From contig VZTG01004474.1 in the NCBI GenBank assembly GCA_013397845.1, positions 338,886-402,885 of the forward strand: 64,000 nt of DNA. Direction: 5' to 3'. Source of the stretch: Melanocharis versteri. Lineage: Eukaryota; Chordata; Aves; Passeriformes; Melanocharitidae. The notes below the pieces were generated by a model. That model was given only the letters and a program-made list of their open reading frames with translations, was not told the origin of the DNA and did no database searches. The translations under genes and the position numbers were made by a program. Position 1 is the first letter of the stretch. The number at the start of each line of letters is the position of its first letter. Below are positions 11,801-25,500 of the stretch, in pieces.

Positions 11801-14800
11801 GTATCATGTGGCAGTATTTTAGATTTCGTGGTGAAATGAAAAGGCTTTGTCTTGTCCCATTAAGAAAGAGAGAAAAATTGAAGTCTCCCATTAGGAAATA
11901 TTTCCGTCCCAGTTACATTCACGTACTTGAAGACATAATCGTCTTCTGAACACTTTCCGCTAATCAGTCCACTGCCACCTCAACAGATTTAAGGCCTCGT
12001 AATGCAGAATTCAGGAGGGGGAGGGAAGAAATTACCATTATATTACTGTTATGCTCCTGGAAGGTGATGTAAATTATTTGACTTAATTCCTGATAATAAA
12101 TTTTCAGGAGTACCAAATTAGTGCATAAATATACCATCCTACAGAGTGCTATTTAAAAAGGAACTGCAGTAAAACTCTTTTTAGTAAAACCATTTTAATT
12201 CTCAAAAGACATTAATGGAAAGAAAAAGGTATTATATATGAGAAGGGCATATGGAAAGTTTTGCTATAAACAGCATTCCACTGTTCAAGAGCTTTATGAG
12301 CCACTTAAATTTCTTTTGATCAGGTTAGCATTTAAGCTGTATTTATTGCTTTTTATAACAGTACTGGGTTACTGATACTGTGGGGTGTCATATATTTCTA
12401 CTCCTACTGTCTTCTAAACCAAGATCAATTTTACCAAATCCTGAAACTCATGAGAAAAAAAAAGCTAAGAGCAGAATGAAAAAAAATAGTGTCTGTGGGA
12501 TGATAAAGATGTTTAGTTCAGACACTCTGATAATGAGGAAATTTGAAATTAAACTTGCAGTGATCACTTTATATCCAAAGTCTTCCAACATCATAATATC
12601 AAAGATTTTCATGATATTAGCTAAAGAGACTTTTTTTCTTCTTATTTGCTAAAATAGGTTTCTCTTGGTAATATGCTTAATAAAGTGTAACTGCTGCATT
12701 CTGACAAGAATGAAATATACAAACATTCTAAAAGAAAATGAGAAAAAAAGGAGTCCAAGGATGCAATAGAAGGGGTTCTTAGAATACAACTTACATAAAG
12801 AACAGTAAGAGGTAGTGAAGAGGCTGTGAGAGTATTCTCAAGACAGTCATTATGATGTATAGAGTAGGGAGTGTTTTTCAATTGAGTAGTAAAGCACAAC
12901 ACACTTTTTAACCTGAAAAATATGCCTGTTTTTAATGGAAAAATAGCAAAGTTCTCATCTGAGCTGATTAATTTTTCTTAAAGATTTTTAGATGAAAATA
13001 AAAAAAAAGAATAAAACGTTTTTTAAATTTTGTTTGATGTTTTCTACAAATTTCTACAGACTTATATTTATTTTTAAATGGAAAAGAAGCATCCAAAGTG
13101 AAATACTTATATTTGTAGGTTCAAGTGAACTGAACTTCAATAACCTACAAGGAAAAAGAAAAGTAAATGTATCATTAATGCATTTTAAAAAAACCCAAAA
13201 GCGACCAACATATTTGAGAAAGCTTTTTTAACTTGTATATTTCATATTTACATAAAGCAAAGAAAACCAATCTGGAAAAAATAGATATTACATTATTCCC
13301 ATTGTATATCACTGGGATGAAAATAGAAATAGAAATAGAAATCTACCACAGAAGTGTGTCCTATGCTAGATTTTTAAGTTCACCAGTTGATAACTTTGAA
13401 AATTGATAACTTTAACAGTGCTATTGCCAATATCCTGTAAGTAGTGTAAGAGCATATATTTTTAGTACACCATGTCTTCAGGCAGAGAAACAAGTCAGTT
13501 TTTAGTGACTTTATTACAACAGACCACTGAATAAGTAGAGGATCTACCTTTATTCTAGCAGAGCTCCTCATTCCTAACCTGAAAGTGGCACTTCCACCAA
13601 AGGACGCTGTATTGCAGTTTCCTGTCTTAGATAGAAGCTGGTGAGGCTCAAAACACAAAAACTGACGCCAGATATGTGGTGTACAGAATGACAGAATGCT
13701 GAACCTTTCCATTAGAAACTGGATTAAGATCAACAAAATCTTCCACTGATCAACATGCAGTCTTTGTCTGTGTTACTCAATCACTGATGAGTTGGAATGA
13801 ATTTAAACTGTTCACCTAGAAATTAAAAGCTGTTTTTCCCATTTCTTGCTTGCTTCAGTGTCTCGTTCATACACAGGTGTAATATCTCTATCTTGGTCAG
13901 GTGTACCAAAGAGCAATGACTTCAATATGTGAATTAATTGGGCTCCTGACAGTTACCATTACAGTGATGACAATGACTTAAGTGGTATGAAAATAATTTT
14001 AAATCTCTAAAAGCCACTTTTATCAAGTTATAGTTCATTTTTGTTGATTTACTTGAGTAGTGGTTCAAGATATTCCTCAGAGATGTGCTAGAAGCTGAGA
14101 GAGTTCTACAATAAAAATGATATACTGTGTAGCAACAGCTATTCTTCAACTGCAGTCAAGATGGAAACTGCTCTGCGCTGTATTTTATATTGTGTTTTCT
14201 ATTTGTGGCCTGCCTTTGATTTTGTTTGTGCTTTATATCATAGGATCAGTTTGTCCCTAGAATTCTATAGGGAAACCTCTGATATCTCTTGTTTGTTTTT
14301 TCAGATCATATGCTACACTATCGTGTGTGTCCTAGGGAGAATTGTTTGTACTTTAAGGTTATTTCGTTAAAAACAGGTAACATTTGCCGTGCAAGACTTA
14401 AGTAAGATTCCGTTAGAGAGCTCATGTCTATGTTAAGGTTATATCTGCAAACCTGAGTTAGTTAATCTGAAGTTTTCTATGCCAGACAACCCTCTTACTC
14501 TGAGTCTGGGATTGGAGAAAGATTTTCAAATAAATCTGTTCATTTCTGATAGGAAAAAAAAAAAAAGTAACTTTGCTGCCTAAAAGTGTACTTTTCAGAA
14601 CTGCTGTTTCAGGATTTGTAGCATTCAGCATCAGAACAGATGTCACCTGTTTGTAAAACCTTATGTCATAACCATTAATAGAAACTTTTTTTTGCACTGG
14701 AAAAATACCAGTATTTTTGTGTCATTGCAAATGTGAAAAGCTAAGGCATTTGTAAGTACTTCAATTTAATTCCTTTTGCAATAACAAAACAATTCTGAGA

Positions 14801-15420
14801 TTACTGATTCTTCAGGGACAGTTTACATCCAGGTGAAAAGGATTGTCTCTGATTCAACAGCATTGAAATCAAGTTCCTAATCTATATAAATGTCTTTAAG
14901 GGAAAATGTCACCCACCGTTTCCTTGTAAGTCTAATTTTTGTAATTTTTGGTTTCCAGTGGAAATGTCTATGAAATATGTGGAATTGCAAGTATAGAATA
15001 ATAACCAATAAAGTGCAATTGATATTTATAGGCTTGAATTTTCTTGATATTCTACCTTCAAGTAATTGAGAGAAGTTAGCACTACAGTTCTATAGAACCA
15101 GCATTACTTGTGAATCGTAAAAAAACTGTTGTGAAATATTGTGAATATATCTTAGTACAGAGAATTAACTCTTTTAATTAGATAATTAATTTGAAAGGTT
15201 TCTTTAATTCAATTTTTTTTTTAAATGTAAGTCTGTACTTGTACTGCTAAACTCACTGCTCTTGAGAGAGATGATTAATCTTTCTGATCTTGGTAACAGC
15301 AAGTTTTACATTGTAAGAGGAATTAAATCAGAATTCTATCCTTTTTGGTAGGATTGCTGAGAATCTTCCTTTCTACCCAAACAGCAAAAATAACGTTCAA
15401 CAATAATTTGAAACAATGGC
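8829..15420 (+). other. Intron 3, AT-rich non-coding stretch
   Basis: No exon, RNA gene or confident transposon. There is a short GAAATA hexamer repeat (13320-13342), poly-A/T runs, and an unexplained slightly GC-richer part around 11320-11430. The reading frames here are short and unlike known families. Confidence 0.55.
13320..13342. repeat. Short (AAATAG)n microsatellite
   Basis: About four tandem units of AAATAG. Confidence 0.8.
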
Positions 15421-15905
15421 ATGATGTCTTCTCATTTTACGGTGATGCCTTTCTCTGGTCTTAGAAAATGGAAGCCAGACACGGTGGAAGGGATAGGGTG
15501 TTTTACCTTGGTATCTCTAATAGGATCCTCTCGATGCGTCACTTTGCCAAGGTGGAACGCGTCACAATGCCCCCCCACCGTAAATCACGTGTACAATTTA
15601 TAGACCTTACACATTAGCATATCTAACAAGGGTACCCAATAAGGGGGCTTGGGTGGCTAATCTCTAGTTTACAGGATATGTTCTACTAGGGGACCTTGGC
15701 CCCCAAGACAGTAGAATGTTTGGTCTCCTGGCTGTGCAGTTTCTGGCGTGTTTGGTCTCCTGGCCCTACAGAACACTAGAACTATGCTAAGTTAGCAGAC
15801 TTAAAGAATTACAAGTATGCATGCTAATACTTGTGGATACATAGAACTGTGTGAAAGATACATAAAAGAAAAAGCAAAAATCATCTTGGCGTCAACGGCA
15901 CATTT
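15421..15905 (+). mobile_element. Possible degenerate LTR/ERV fragment
   Basis: This stretch is richer in G+C and CpG than its surroundings (ACGGTGG, GATGCGTC, AACGCGTC, AATCACGTG) and contains a repeated TTTGGTCTCCTGGC motif. Near its end, CATAAAAG is followed by TTGGCGTCAACGG, which loosely resembles an LTR end followed by a primer-binding site. No reading frame or paired LTR supports this. A worn repeat of another class is equally possible. Confidence 0.3.
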
Positions 15906-16637
15906 TATACTCTTACATAGGAGGCACTTGTCCTGTATAGTGTGCAGATGAAAAGGTTTCGTATGTTCAATTTTCCTCATACTTACAATTTAGGTTACTT
16001 TAACCCACTTTATCTTTGTGGAATATAGTTCTCATAAAAAGTTCGAATACCAAAATCATCAGAAAATCTAGCTAAAGTAGGTACACTAGTATTTTTGTTG
16101 TTGTTGTGGTTTATTGATCACTTTGGGCTGCAGCAGTGTAAACTCATGGAACACAAAACTACAAAAAAACCCAAAAACAAACAACAGTTTTTTCATTAAA
16201 AAAAATCCTCATCTACTTAGACATTTAAAAACCACCCTAATGTGTAAAATTTATATTCCCTTGTCAATATTAGATTGATTTTTTCAGTAGATTCCTGAAA
16301 TTCTCATTTTGCAAAATATAAATTATGATTTATTTTTAAATCAGTTATATTTTTCATTAGAGTTGCATCCCTTGATGTTTTTTTAATCTGCTGTCCTGTC
16401 TGAATTTCATTACAAACGTTATTTTCTGCCTGAAATTCATTGCAACAGCTTTTGCTGTTGCTTTTCTCCGTGTATTCCAGTCCTTCAGAAAAACGACTTT
16501 TTTTAACTTCATTCAGTCATCTTTCCGCAGTGAAGGTTGTTGACCACCACAACAATTCTGAGATATGCTAGAAATACAGCTAACATTGAGAGCTCTTAGA
16601 TCAATAATGAAATAAATAAATGTTGGAAATTGAGCTG
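15659..16637. repeat. 979-bp direct repeat, copy 1
   Basis: Base-for-base repeat of 16639-17617 at an offset of 980. The only differences I noticed are TTCTGGCGTG versus TTCTGAGGTG and ACATAAAAGA versus ACATTAAAGA. It ends directly at the single N at 16638, which suggests an unmerged contig overlap (allelic copies) rather than a biological tandem duplication. Confidence 0.95.
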
Positions 16638-16638
16638 N

Positions 16639-17617
16639 AATCTCTAGTTTACAGGATATGTTCTACTAGGGGACCTTGGCCCCCAAGACAGTAGAATGTT
16701 TGGTCTCCTGGCTGTGCAGTTTCTGAGGTGTTTGGTCTCCTGGCCCTACAGAACACTAGAACTATGCTAAGTTAGCAGACTTAAAGAATTACAAGTATGC
16801 ATGCTAATACTTGTGGATACATAGAACTGTGTGAAAGATACATTAAAGAAAAAGCAAAAATCATCTTGGCGTCAACGGCACATTTTATACTCTTACATAG
16901 GAGGCACTTGTCCTGTATAGTGTGCAGATGAAAAGGTTTCGTATGTTCAATTTTCCTCATACTTACAATTTAGGTTACTTTAACCCACTTTATCTTTGTG
17001 GAATATAGTTCTCATAAAAAGTTCGAATACCAAAATCATCAGAAAATCTAGCTAAAGTAGGTACACTAGTATTTTTGTTGTTGTTGTGGTTTATTGATCA
17101 CTTTGGGCTGCAGCAGTGTAAACTCATGGAACACAAAACTACAAAAAAACCCAAAAACAAACAACAGTTTTTTCATTAAAAAAAATCCTCATCTACTTAG
17201 ACATTTAAAAACCACCCTAATGTGTAAAATTTATATTCCCTTGTCAATATTAGATTGATTTTTTCAGTAGATTCCTGAAATTCTCATTTTGCAAAATATA
17301 AATTATGATTTATTTTTAAATCAGTTATATTTTTCATTAGAGTTGCATCCCTTGATGTTTTTTTAATCTGCTGTCCTGTCTGAATTTCATTACAAACGTT
17401 ATTTTCTGCCTGAAATTCATTGCAACAGCTTTTGCTGTTGCTTTTCTCCGTGTATTCCAGTCCTTCAGAAAAACGACTTTTTTTAACTTCATTCAGTCAT
17501 CTTTCCGCAGTGAAGGTTGTTGACCACCACAACAATTCTGAGATATGCTAGAAATACAGCTAACATTGAGAGCTCTTAGATCAATAATGAAATAAATAAA
17601 TGTTGGAAATTGAGCTG
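16639..17617. repeat. 979-bp direct repeat, copy 2
   Basis: Second copy, starting right after the single N and running on into unique DNA (TTAACACTATCTC). It lacks the CpG-rich left part (15421-15658) that precedes copy 1, as expected of a contig that simply starts inside the overlap. Confidence 0.95.
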
Positions 17618-18557
17618 TTAACACTATCTCAGTTGTGTCTTAAATAAAAGGAATGTTTTCATATATATATTAACGTGTTTGTAAAGATTAACTTGAATAA
17701 GTTATTAAAGATACTAATTAAAAATTATCTTAGTTTTTCTTTACTTCTTGGATTTAAAATATCCTCTTACACTCTCCTACTTCTGCCATTCCTGTTATAT
17801 CATCATTTTTGCAATTCAAATATCTTTCTCTTCTTTATCCTCTCCATAACTATCTTCCTCCCGCCTCACCCTCAAAAATATCATGCATACTGGAAAATCC
17901 AGCAATACGGCTGAGGGATTAATACTTTTCAGATTGCCTGTACAGTCTGTTTGTATTTCATTATGTCAAATAATTTTGACATAACGCCTCTTCAAAAATT
18001 TCCCAAAGGAACCCTGTAGGCTCATCTTTTCATATTGTTCAGATTGTATTGTGTCTGCATTTACTCCCAGAGACCTTCCTTCTATTTGCAGTAGCACCTG
18101 GTGAAAAAAACACAGTATTTATTCCCTTGATTCTCCACTGATGGATTTCTCCCTGAGGTAGAGAAATGAAAATTTAGCACCAAGTTATGCACTAAGTAAA
18201 TTAACCATGTGTCAAGTTTATGGTAATGAAATTTTAGAAATTTGCCTCTTAGGATATTTTTGAGCATGATGAGATTTGATATTTCGTAAGAACCTGCTTG
18301 AGTTACGTGAATCCAGCCAACCCAAGCCCAAGCAAACCCAAACCCAAAAAGCCCACAAAGCCATCCAACCAAAACAACAATGAAACAACCAAAAACCAAT
18401 TTGATGGCAGTGAAGCTTTACTACTTATTCTGTAGTGGAAGTCTGGATAGTTTTTCACGTCCTTTTCTGTGTCTACAGATTGCAAAAGGTATAGAAGATA
18501 GTATTTTCTCTTATTCAGAAATCAGACATTCAGAAAATAAATATCATTAAACAAATT
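17618..18557 (+). other. Intron 3, non-coding stretch
   Basis: AT-rich unique DNA with a C/A-rich low-complexity piece (about 18308-18395: CCCAAGCAAACCCAAACCC-type units, the complement of the G/T tracts elsewhere). No exon seen. Confidence 0.5.
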
Positions 18558-18668
18558 TCACAGAATCACAGAATAATCTGAGTTGGAAGGGACCCACCAG
18601 GATCACTGAGTCAAACTCCTGGCCCTGCATACCACCATCCCCAGGAGTCCCAACATGTGCCTGAGAAA
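18558..18668 (-). mobile_element. LINE CR1 3'-end fragment (about 110 bp)
   Basis: It starts ACAGAATCACAGAAT, the complement of the CR1 octamer tail, followed by GTTGGAAGGGACC, the ACTCCTGGCCCTGCA block and CATGTGCCTGAGA. It is a 5'-truncated minus-strand insertion of a CR1 subfamily different in sequence from the one at 19080. Confidence 0.92.
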
Positions 18669-19079
18669 TTTAATTTAATACCATTACCATTTCTTAATTT
18701 ATTATCATGACTAAAAAAATATTCAGAGATACTGAAAAAAGGTAGAATTATACTTCATCAACATTCTTGACAAAAAAAAGTTAAAAGAATGCTTGAAATA
18801 ATTTTGTTGCATTTTACTTTTTATTGTGGATATAGGTGAGAAACCTGTGATTTCAAGGGCTTTTTGACAAGGACTTGAAAAGTACTGACCTGAAATTATG
18901 ACATAAAACTCTCAAATGAGGTGATGAAGACTGTTAAAAGCAATCATTAGAAGTACTATTGGCGACGTGGCGTTGTAGATATTTATACATTAACGTATGT
19001 TTTTCTACGTATATTACAATATTTTATAGAATGTATAACTGTATTTCAATTTATTATGAAATATATTATTCAGATATAT

Positions 19080-19523
19080 ACAGAACCATAGAATGGTTTA
19101 TGTTGGAAGGGACTGTAAAGATCATTCAGTTCAACACCCCTGCCATGAGCAGATTCTCCTTCCACTAGAGCAGGTTGCCCATCCAACCTGGCCTTGAACA
19201 CATCCAGGCATGGTGCATCCATGACTTCTTGAGCAAAGGCAGTGCCTCACCACCCTCACAGTAAAAAATTAATTCCTAATTAATACCTAATCTAAATCTA
19301 TCCTCTTTCAGTTTAAAGGCATTCTCTCTTGTCCTGTCACTTCATGCCCCTGTAAATAGTCTGTCTCCGTCTTTCTTGTAGGTCTCCTTTTACTGGAAGG
19401 GTTCTCTAAGGTCTCCCTGAAGCCTCCTCCTCTTCAGGCTGAATAGCCCAGGTCTCTCAGCCTGTCTTCATAGGAGAGGTGCTCCAGCCCTCAGACATCT
19501 TCGTGGTCCTCCTCTGGACACAG
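19080..19523 (-). mobile_element. LINE CR1 3'-end fragment (about 440 bp)
   Basis: The + strand shows CATAGAATGGTTTATGTTGG, then CCCCTGCCATG, CATCCAACCTGGCCTTGAAC, CACCACCCTCACAGTAAA, CTTGTCCTGTCACT and CAGGCTGAATAGCCCAGGTC. This is the classic complement of the CR1 3' region. The element is 5'-truncated and shows moderate divergence and small deletions. No coding capacity. Confidence 0.96.
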
Positions 19524-22500
19524 GAGATTCTAGCCTTACATAGACTTATATTAAGGGAACAATAAAGATAAGATCTTGAAAAGCCTTATCAGGATCTCAA
19601 TGTAAAGTTGCCATTATTATTTTTTTTTTTAATCTTGATTAAGTTCCCGGTTAATTTGCATTATTACAAATGTCACCTGACATTGTTAGTATGATATTAT
19701 GCTGATTTGTGACCTTTTAGTTCTGAAGGGTAAGCCTAAACAACTAAGCAAGATGTGTAATTGTGTTGGATATTACTTAGTTTTTGCAGTGTGTCTTTAA
19801 CTCGGCCAATAAAAATGCACAAAATTGCAAAAGAGGGTAATGATTCTTGTTTCAGTATTGCTGGGAGAAAACTTAACTCCATAGTGAGGAAAAAGATCTG
19901 CATTGTCCTCAATTACTTTTTTTCCCTCAATGAGATGTTAATTTTCAGCTTCTCCCTGTTGATTTGATACCAAGGAGAGCACCAGTCAGATGAAACCAGT
20001 AAAAATAGATATAGTCGAAGAATTAAGTGAGTTGAATTTCATTATATTCTTCCATGATTTTATTTGGTCTTAGGCAATTCAGGTAGTAGCAGGCGGTAGG
20101 TGAAGTTCTGTCAGTTTGTATACAAGACATTAACTTTTGGATATGCTGAAGTAATGAAAACGAACAGGTCATCTTTCATTATCAGGGGTTCTGCTGGTAT
20201 TTTTTTCACACTGTTTAGGGGATACCTGATGGGAAATGTGTCTCCATTCTCCTGAGGTGCAAATACTTTGAATGCAGTGAAGCTTTTAGAAGCTTACAAG
20301 ATACTTATTGTGTCATAAATTATGTACAGTAGTTCAGTCATTTGCATTTTCTAAGAGTGCAGTGACACAATGTCAAAACCTGAGCACCTGTACTGTGGAA
20401 GTTGAGGTGATAAAATAAACATACGTATCAGGCAAAAATTGGTGAACAGTTAATATATTTTATGCATTTTTAATTATCATATTTTAAATCCTAAAATTAG
20501 AAAGATAATACCATTTCTTGATGTTCTATACTATCTATACGTTAATACATAATGAATAAATAGAATAAAATTCTCTCATTTTTTCTTCCCTGTTTGTAAA
20601 TGGCATTTGGGAATTGAAGGTCATAAAATCCAAGTAAAATTTGATTAATAATCCATTTTTATTTCCAGGAGTCTGGCAAATAAAGTGGGATCCTCAGGGT
20701 ACTGCCCAAGCTGTTTAGTTTGTAACAGTCAGCATCATGTCACTTTTTTTTTAAAAAAAGGGCAAAACATCTCCCAACCTCCTGCATATGATTATTCAGA
20801 TCATGTGAGATCTATGATATTTCATCTCTCTTCCAGCACATTTTCTGCAATATGAAGTGAAGTTGCTCTGTTAACCTCTGATCTACTTTGTGTGGTGTCT
20901 GGAGAACTATCACCAGAGGTAGTGTCTCATAGCAGTGGCTTCATCAAGATATGGTATATTTTGCATCTTGGAAGAATCAGACCCTTAATCATCTGACATA
21001 AACAGAATGAGTGCCGCATTATGCACTCTGTTTGTCTCATTTCTGTTGTAAAAATGAGAAAAGGGGAGAAAAGAGAATTTTCCTAGAATCTGGTGACAGT
21101 TCATGTGACAGATGTAAGCATGCACAGCAAAATATAAAGACAGGTACTGGAAAAGTCCTGAGTAACCTTTTCCGACCTGATAGCTGACCTTTGTTTAAGC
21201 AAGAATTTGGAATAAATTAATCTTTCCAACCCAAATTACCTTATGATTAAATGAAATGGTATTCTGTTGAAGTATTCCTGAAGTTTATTTTAGCAATTCA
21301 CCTTCTCCTCTTTTTATTTTGTATGTTTCTGTGCTTCTGTTTGGCAAAACGGAAAACTATTCACGTGATATGGAAGCAAAGAAAAAATTGTTAATGTTTC
21401 ATTTAGTTTTGGTGGAAGCAGGATGATTGTAACATTGCACAAACAGTTGAGCTCTCATAAAAGTCCTATTCTCATCTACATACCTAATGCTGAATTATCA
21501 CAGGTTCATATTCAAATATCATGCAAATTAATAAAGATAGCATTCTTCCATAAAATATGCACATATTTGAAAAGATTCCTTCAGTGAAAATTATACAGGT
21601 TTTCTTAAATATTCACTGCTTCCTGTCTCTTTCTCCCGCTGACATATAAATGTCAGCTCAAAATACTGTGTTTGAAAGTATGCGTGTAATTTTGAAAGTG
21701 TGTTCCTGAAGATCATGTAGGTTTTGTTTGGTTTGTTTTTTAATTAGACCAAACAATATTATAACTTTTTTTGTGAGAGCAAATTCACATTTTCTTTGGA
21801 GCAAACACACCAAATTAATACTTAACTGAAGGCATCTCTTTACCAGAGGTAGGAAAAAATATGTTGCAGTAACAAGTGCATAACTCAAAACACATGAAAT
21901 AGTTAACATTCTATGGTGTTGTGTATGACCTTGCCATTTTAAATTTTCTCTGATATGGTTAGAAATTTCTTCTTGCCTTCTTTAAAAAATTTTTTTTTTT
22001 TAAAGAGGAAAAAAAGAAAAATGCAAGAAAAAAATATTCTCAGATAACGTTGTGGCTTAGCTTTTGGCCTGGAGCCTTTATAAAGCTTTCTAATATTTCC
22101 ATATAAAGTGCTGTAATTAATCAGAAATACAGATATTCCGGCTTCATTGCTAACAAAATGTACATGGTAAATGAGTGACCATGGGATGCTACTTCCAGGA
22201 TAAGACTTGGCAGCTCTAAAACATTTAAAATTATCAGCTTAGTCCTCTGGAACAAAAACGAAAATAGAGTGTTAGAATTACTAAGAAATTAGTAGCGCAT
22301 GAGACAGAAAACCTTGTTATTCCACTGTGAATGTATTTGTGTTGTTTGTATCTTCAGTGCAGACCTGATCATTTATTTTAAAATTATATAGTAGAACTGG
22401 AAAAGATTCAGAAAATTGTGTTTTAAAAGATTAAAAAGCAGACAGCTGGTGTGGAAGAAGTGACTGAATAGACTGGGATTCTTTGGCCTGGAAATGAAAA

Positions 22501-25500
22501 TATTGGGTATGAACGAGACAGAAATCTGTAAGCGCAGTGGCATGAAGGAAAAGGAAGTCCGTTGTTCATTACCTCCACCAGTACAGCAGAGTGAAAATAA
22601 TGTACCCTGCTCATGACTCAACAAAACTCATCCCTTTGGGAATGTTTGTTCTGAGTAGGCTGCTTAAACTGGTCCTTTGAAGACCAAATGAATGACAGAT
22701 CACACTGTGGCATGTCTGACTGTTACTTGTCGATATTGCACTCAAACAAACCCCTCCGTTCATTACAGGATTATCTTTATAGGGATAAAGATAATGATGA
22801 ATATTTTCAGTAAAATAAGAATGTTTCATATCACAGTTTATATATTTCATATATTTTCAGAAGAAAAAATCTTGTAAGTGCAAATAATTAGGGATGCTCA
22901 CTGTGATGAAATAAATACTCTATGTTTTATAATATTCCCAAATACAGAAAATTTCGCTTGTTCTTTCTAAGAATTAATTCTACCAAGGATTTGTATCATA
23001 TGGCAAACACATCCTTGATATTAAGTTTAGGATGTTTGAATAATGGATAATAACACTGTGGTATTTTCTGTTGCTCTTATCTGTTTAGACAATATTTATC
23101 ATAATGCTATTGTAATTTGTTTGAAGACAGATTTTGTTGTTCATATGGAGTCCGCGTTTCAGTTTGGTTAATTAGTGTTGTGTGGAGTTGAAATTACGTT
23201 TTCATTCCACTATGTTATCTCAGAAAACAAATGTTATTCAAGCCAAAAAATCTTACACAGAAAACATCTAACATAGAATAGAAATTAGTCTGGAACAGTA
23301 AAGAACCATACCAACTTTTATTCAGTAAGGCTAGAAGATCATAGTCTTAAAAAAAAAAAAAAGTTGTATTTTTGTTGGATCCAGATATTCAGTGCAGTTA
23401 CTATCTTCCATATAACAAAGAGCTAAGATTAAAACCAAAAAACTTGAAAAAAAATCCTCTGTTGGAATTGTTTTAGTGCAGGATCTCATCTTTTGAACAA
23501 CTGCGACTGCTCCAATTCTATTTGTGAAGCTGAGCCTTAGGAACAAGAAGTACCTTGCCTCTGGCAGTGTGGACAGGAGAAGTTGAAAGCTTGAAAGATA
23601 CTGTCATGAATGCCAGCAGGAAAAATCTAAGCTTTTAGTGGTAGCTTCTGCAAGACTGCACAATCTATGTGGTCTCAGGTGCAGAAAAATATAAAAAGGT
23701 ATGTGTGAATATCGTGTACATAATATAAATAAATTGCATGGCAAAAATAGTATGTTTTGTTGGTGTTGAAGCTAGGAGAACTTTATTAATGCAAAACACT
23801 GCTGTACTTTGATTTAATGGTAAACTTATCTCTTAATGATAAAAAGTTGAATCCGCTAATGCGATTAATTTTTTTCTTAGGAATGGTTCAGTCAAGTCCT
23901 CAAATTGAACCTCAAATTCATACAAAAAGAGATTTAATGTAGAGAAAAAGAAAAACAATCATACCTCTTTTTACTGAAGGTTAAGCTAACTCATGATTTT
24001 AATTATATTTAAAATTGCCAGGAACAGTATGAAACATAAATATTTTTTAGTTTGACTTTCCCTTAGTTTCCATTCTTTCGCATCCTGAGGTAGCCTATTT
24101 AAAAGGAGTTCTTAAGAAAGAAATAAAAGTACAAACGGCAAAGGCACTTGCAGTGTATTAATTGCTTAAAAATTAATTATTTTTAGTTCGTCCATAGCAC
24201 ATGCCTTTTTTCCTTCCAAAAATAATGGAAATACATTCAGTTAGTAAACTGACTTTTAAAATAAGAAATACAAATAAATAAAATTTAAAAATATATAGAA
24301 AATTTTAAAAAAGCCAAAAAAGCCCAGAAAAACAAATCTCCAAAAGCACAAACCAATTTTCTGAAAATATGAAGATGAGAAATAATTAAGACTGCCAAAT
24401 TCCAGTTTGATGAAGCAAAACAGTAAGAAAGAGCTAAATTCTTAATTGGATTAAGTAGCCATAGCTAATTTTCTGACAAACAGATTTTACTTAAGGAGGG
24501 CTTGAGTGGTTGATTCATCATGCATGCATTCCTCAGTCTAAGTAAAGCACACTGCAATTATTCTAACTTGCATTATTGGTTTGTTACGGCACATTTTCCA
24601 CATACTTTGTTCTTTCATCTGACATGTTTTTCTTTCTATTTTTTCTAATTTCTCTAATAAAAAATTAAACTTTATTATTTTAAGTGAAAATACTCTCCCT
24701 CAAAGGAATTATTTTAAAATGTTCTCTTAGTCTTTTCTTTACATGAGATCAGATCTTTGCTTTGTTAAAAATGCAGTCAGTATAGGTGATATCAGTGGAA
24801 TTATGAAACAGTATTATAGCTGAGCAAAAGTGCTTTCTTAGACATGTATTAGAGCAATAAATATTCTGAATTTAACAAGTAGGTTTTTTCGGGTGTTTTT
24901 CCTCTTTTTCACACTCCACAGTGAATATACCATCTAAAAAATCTTACACTTTCCATGTTTTCTGTCATAGATGAAGCCTGTCATTAATTTTCAGACTTGA
25001 TTTTGATCATCCTTGGGAGATTAGTTTTAACATGGAAGGAATTACTCTAATACAGTCCTATTTTAGGATTTTCTGAAGCAATGAGTCAATTCTAACAGAT
25101 TTTTGGTGGCATGGATTGAAATTCTATTCATAGCAACCCGTATTTTTTCCCAAACTTCCCTGTATTTTCAATTATGCAAGTGATAGTAAGATTTGAAGGT
25201 CGTATTTTAAGTACAATTTACTTGTGTAGGACAGGTTTTTGTCTGGGTATGTGTGTGGCTTGGAGGCCATATCCTCAAGCCTTCTTACCAAGGTGAGGAT
25301 GAACAGCAGGATGACAAAGCTCACGTGACAGGGAGCAAATCTCTGGCAGCATGAGAGTGGATGTATCTCAAGGGTTGCAAAGAGTGACATGCCATGAAAG
25401 CACCCTGATGTGGCCAGAAAAGGGCAACTGGTTGTTAAAACTTCAGTGTCCTCCCAGTGTGAGGCACTGACTGCCATCCACGCTGGAGATGGATTCGTAT

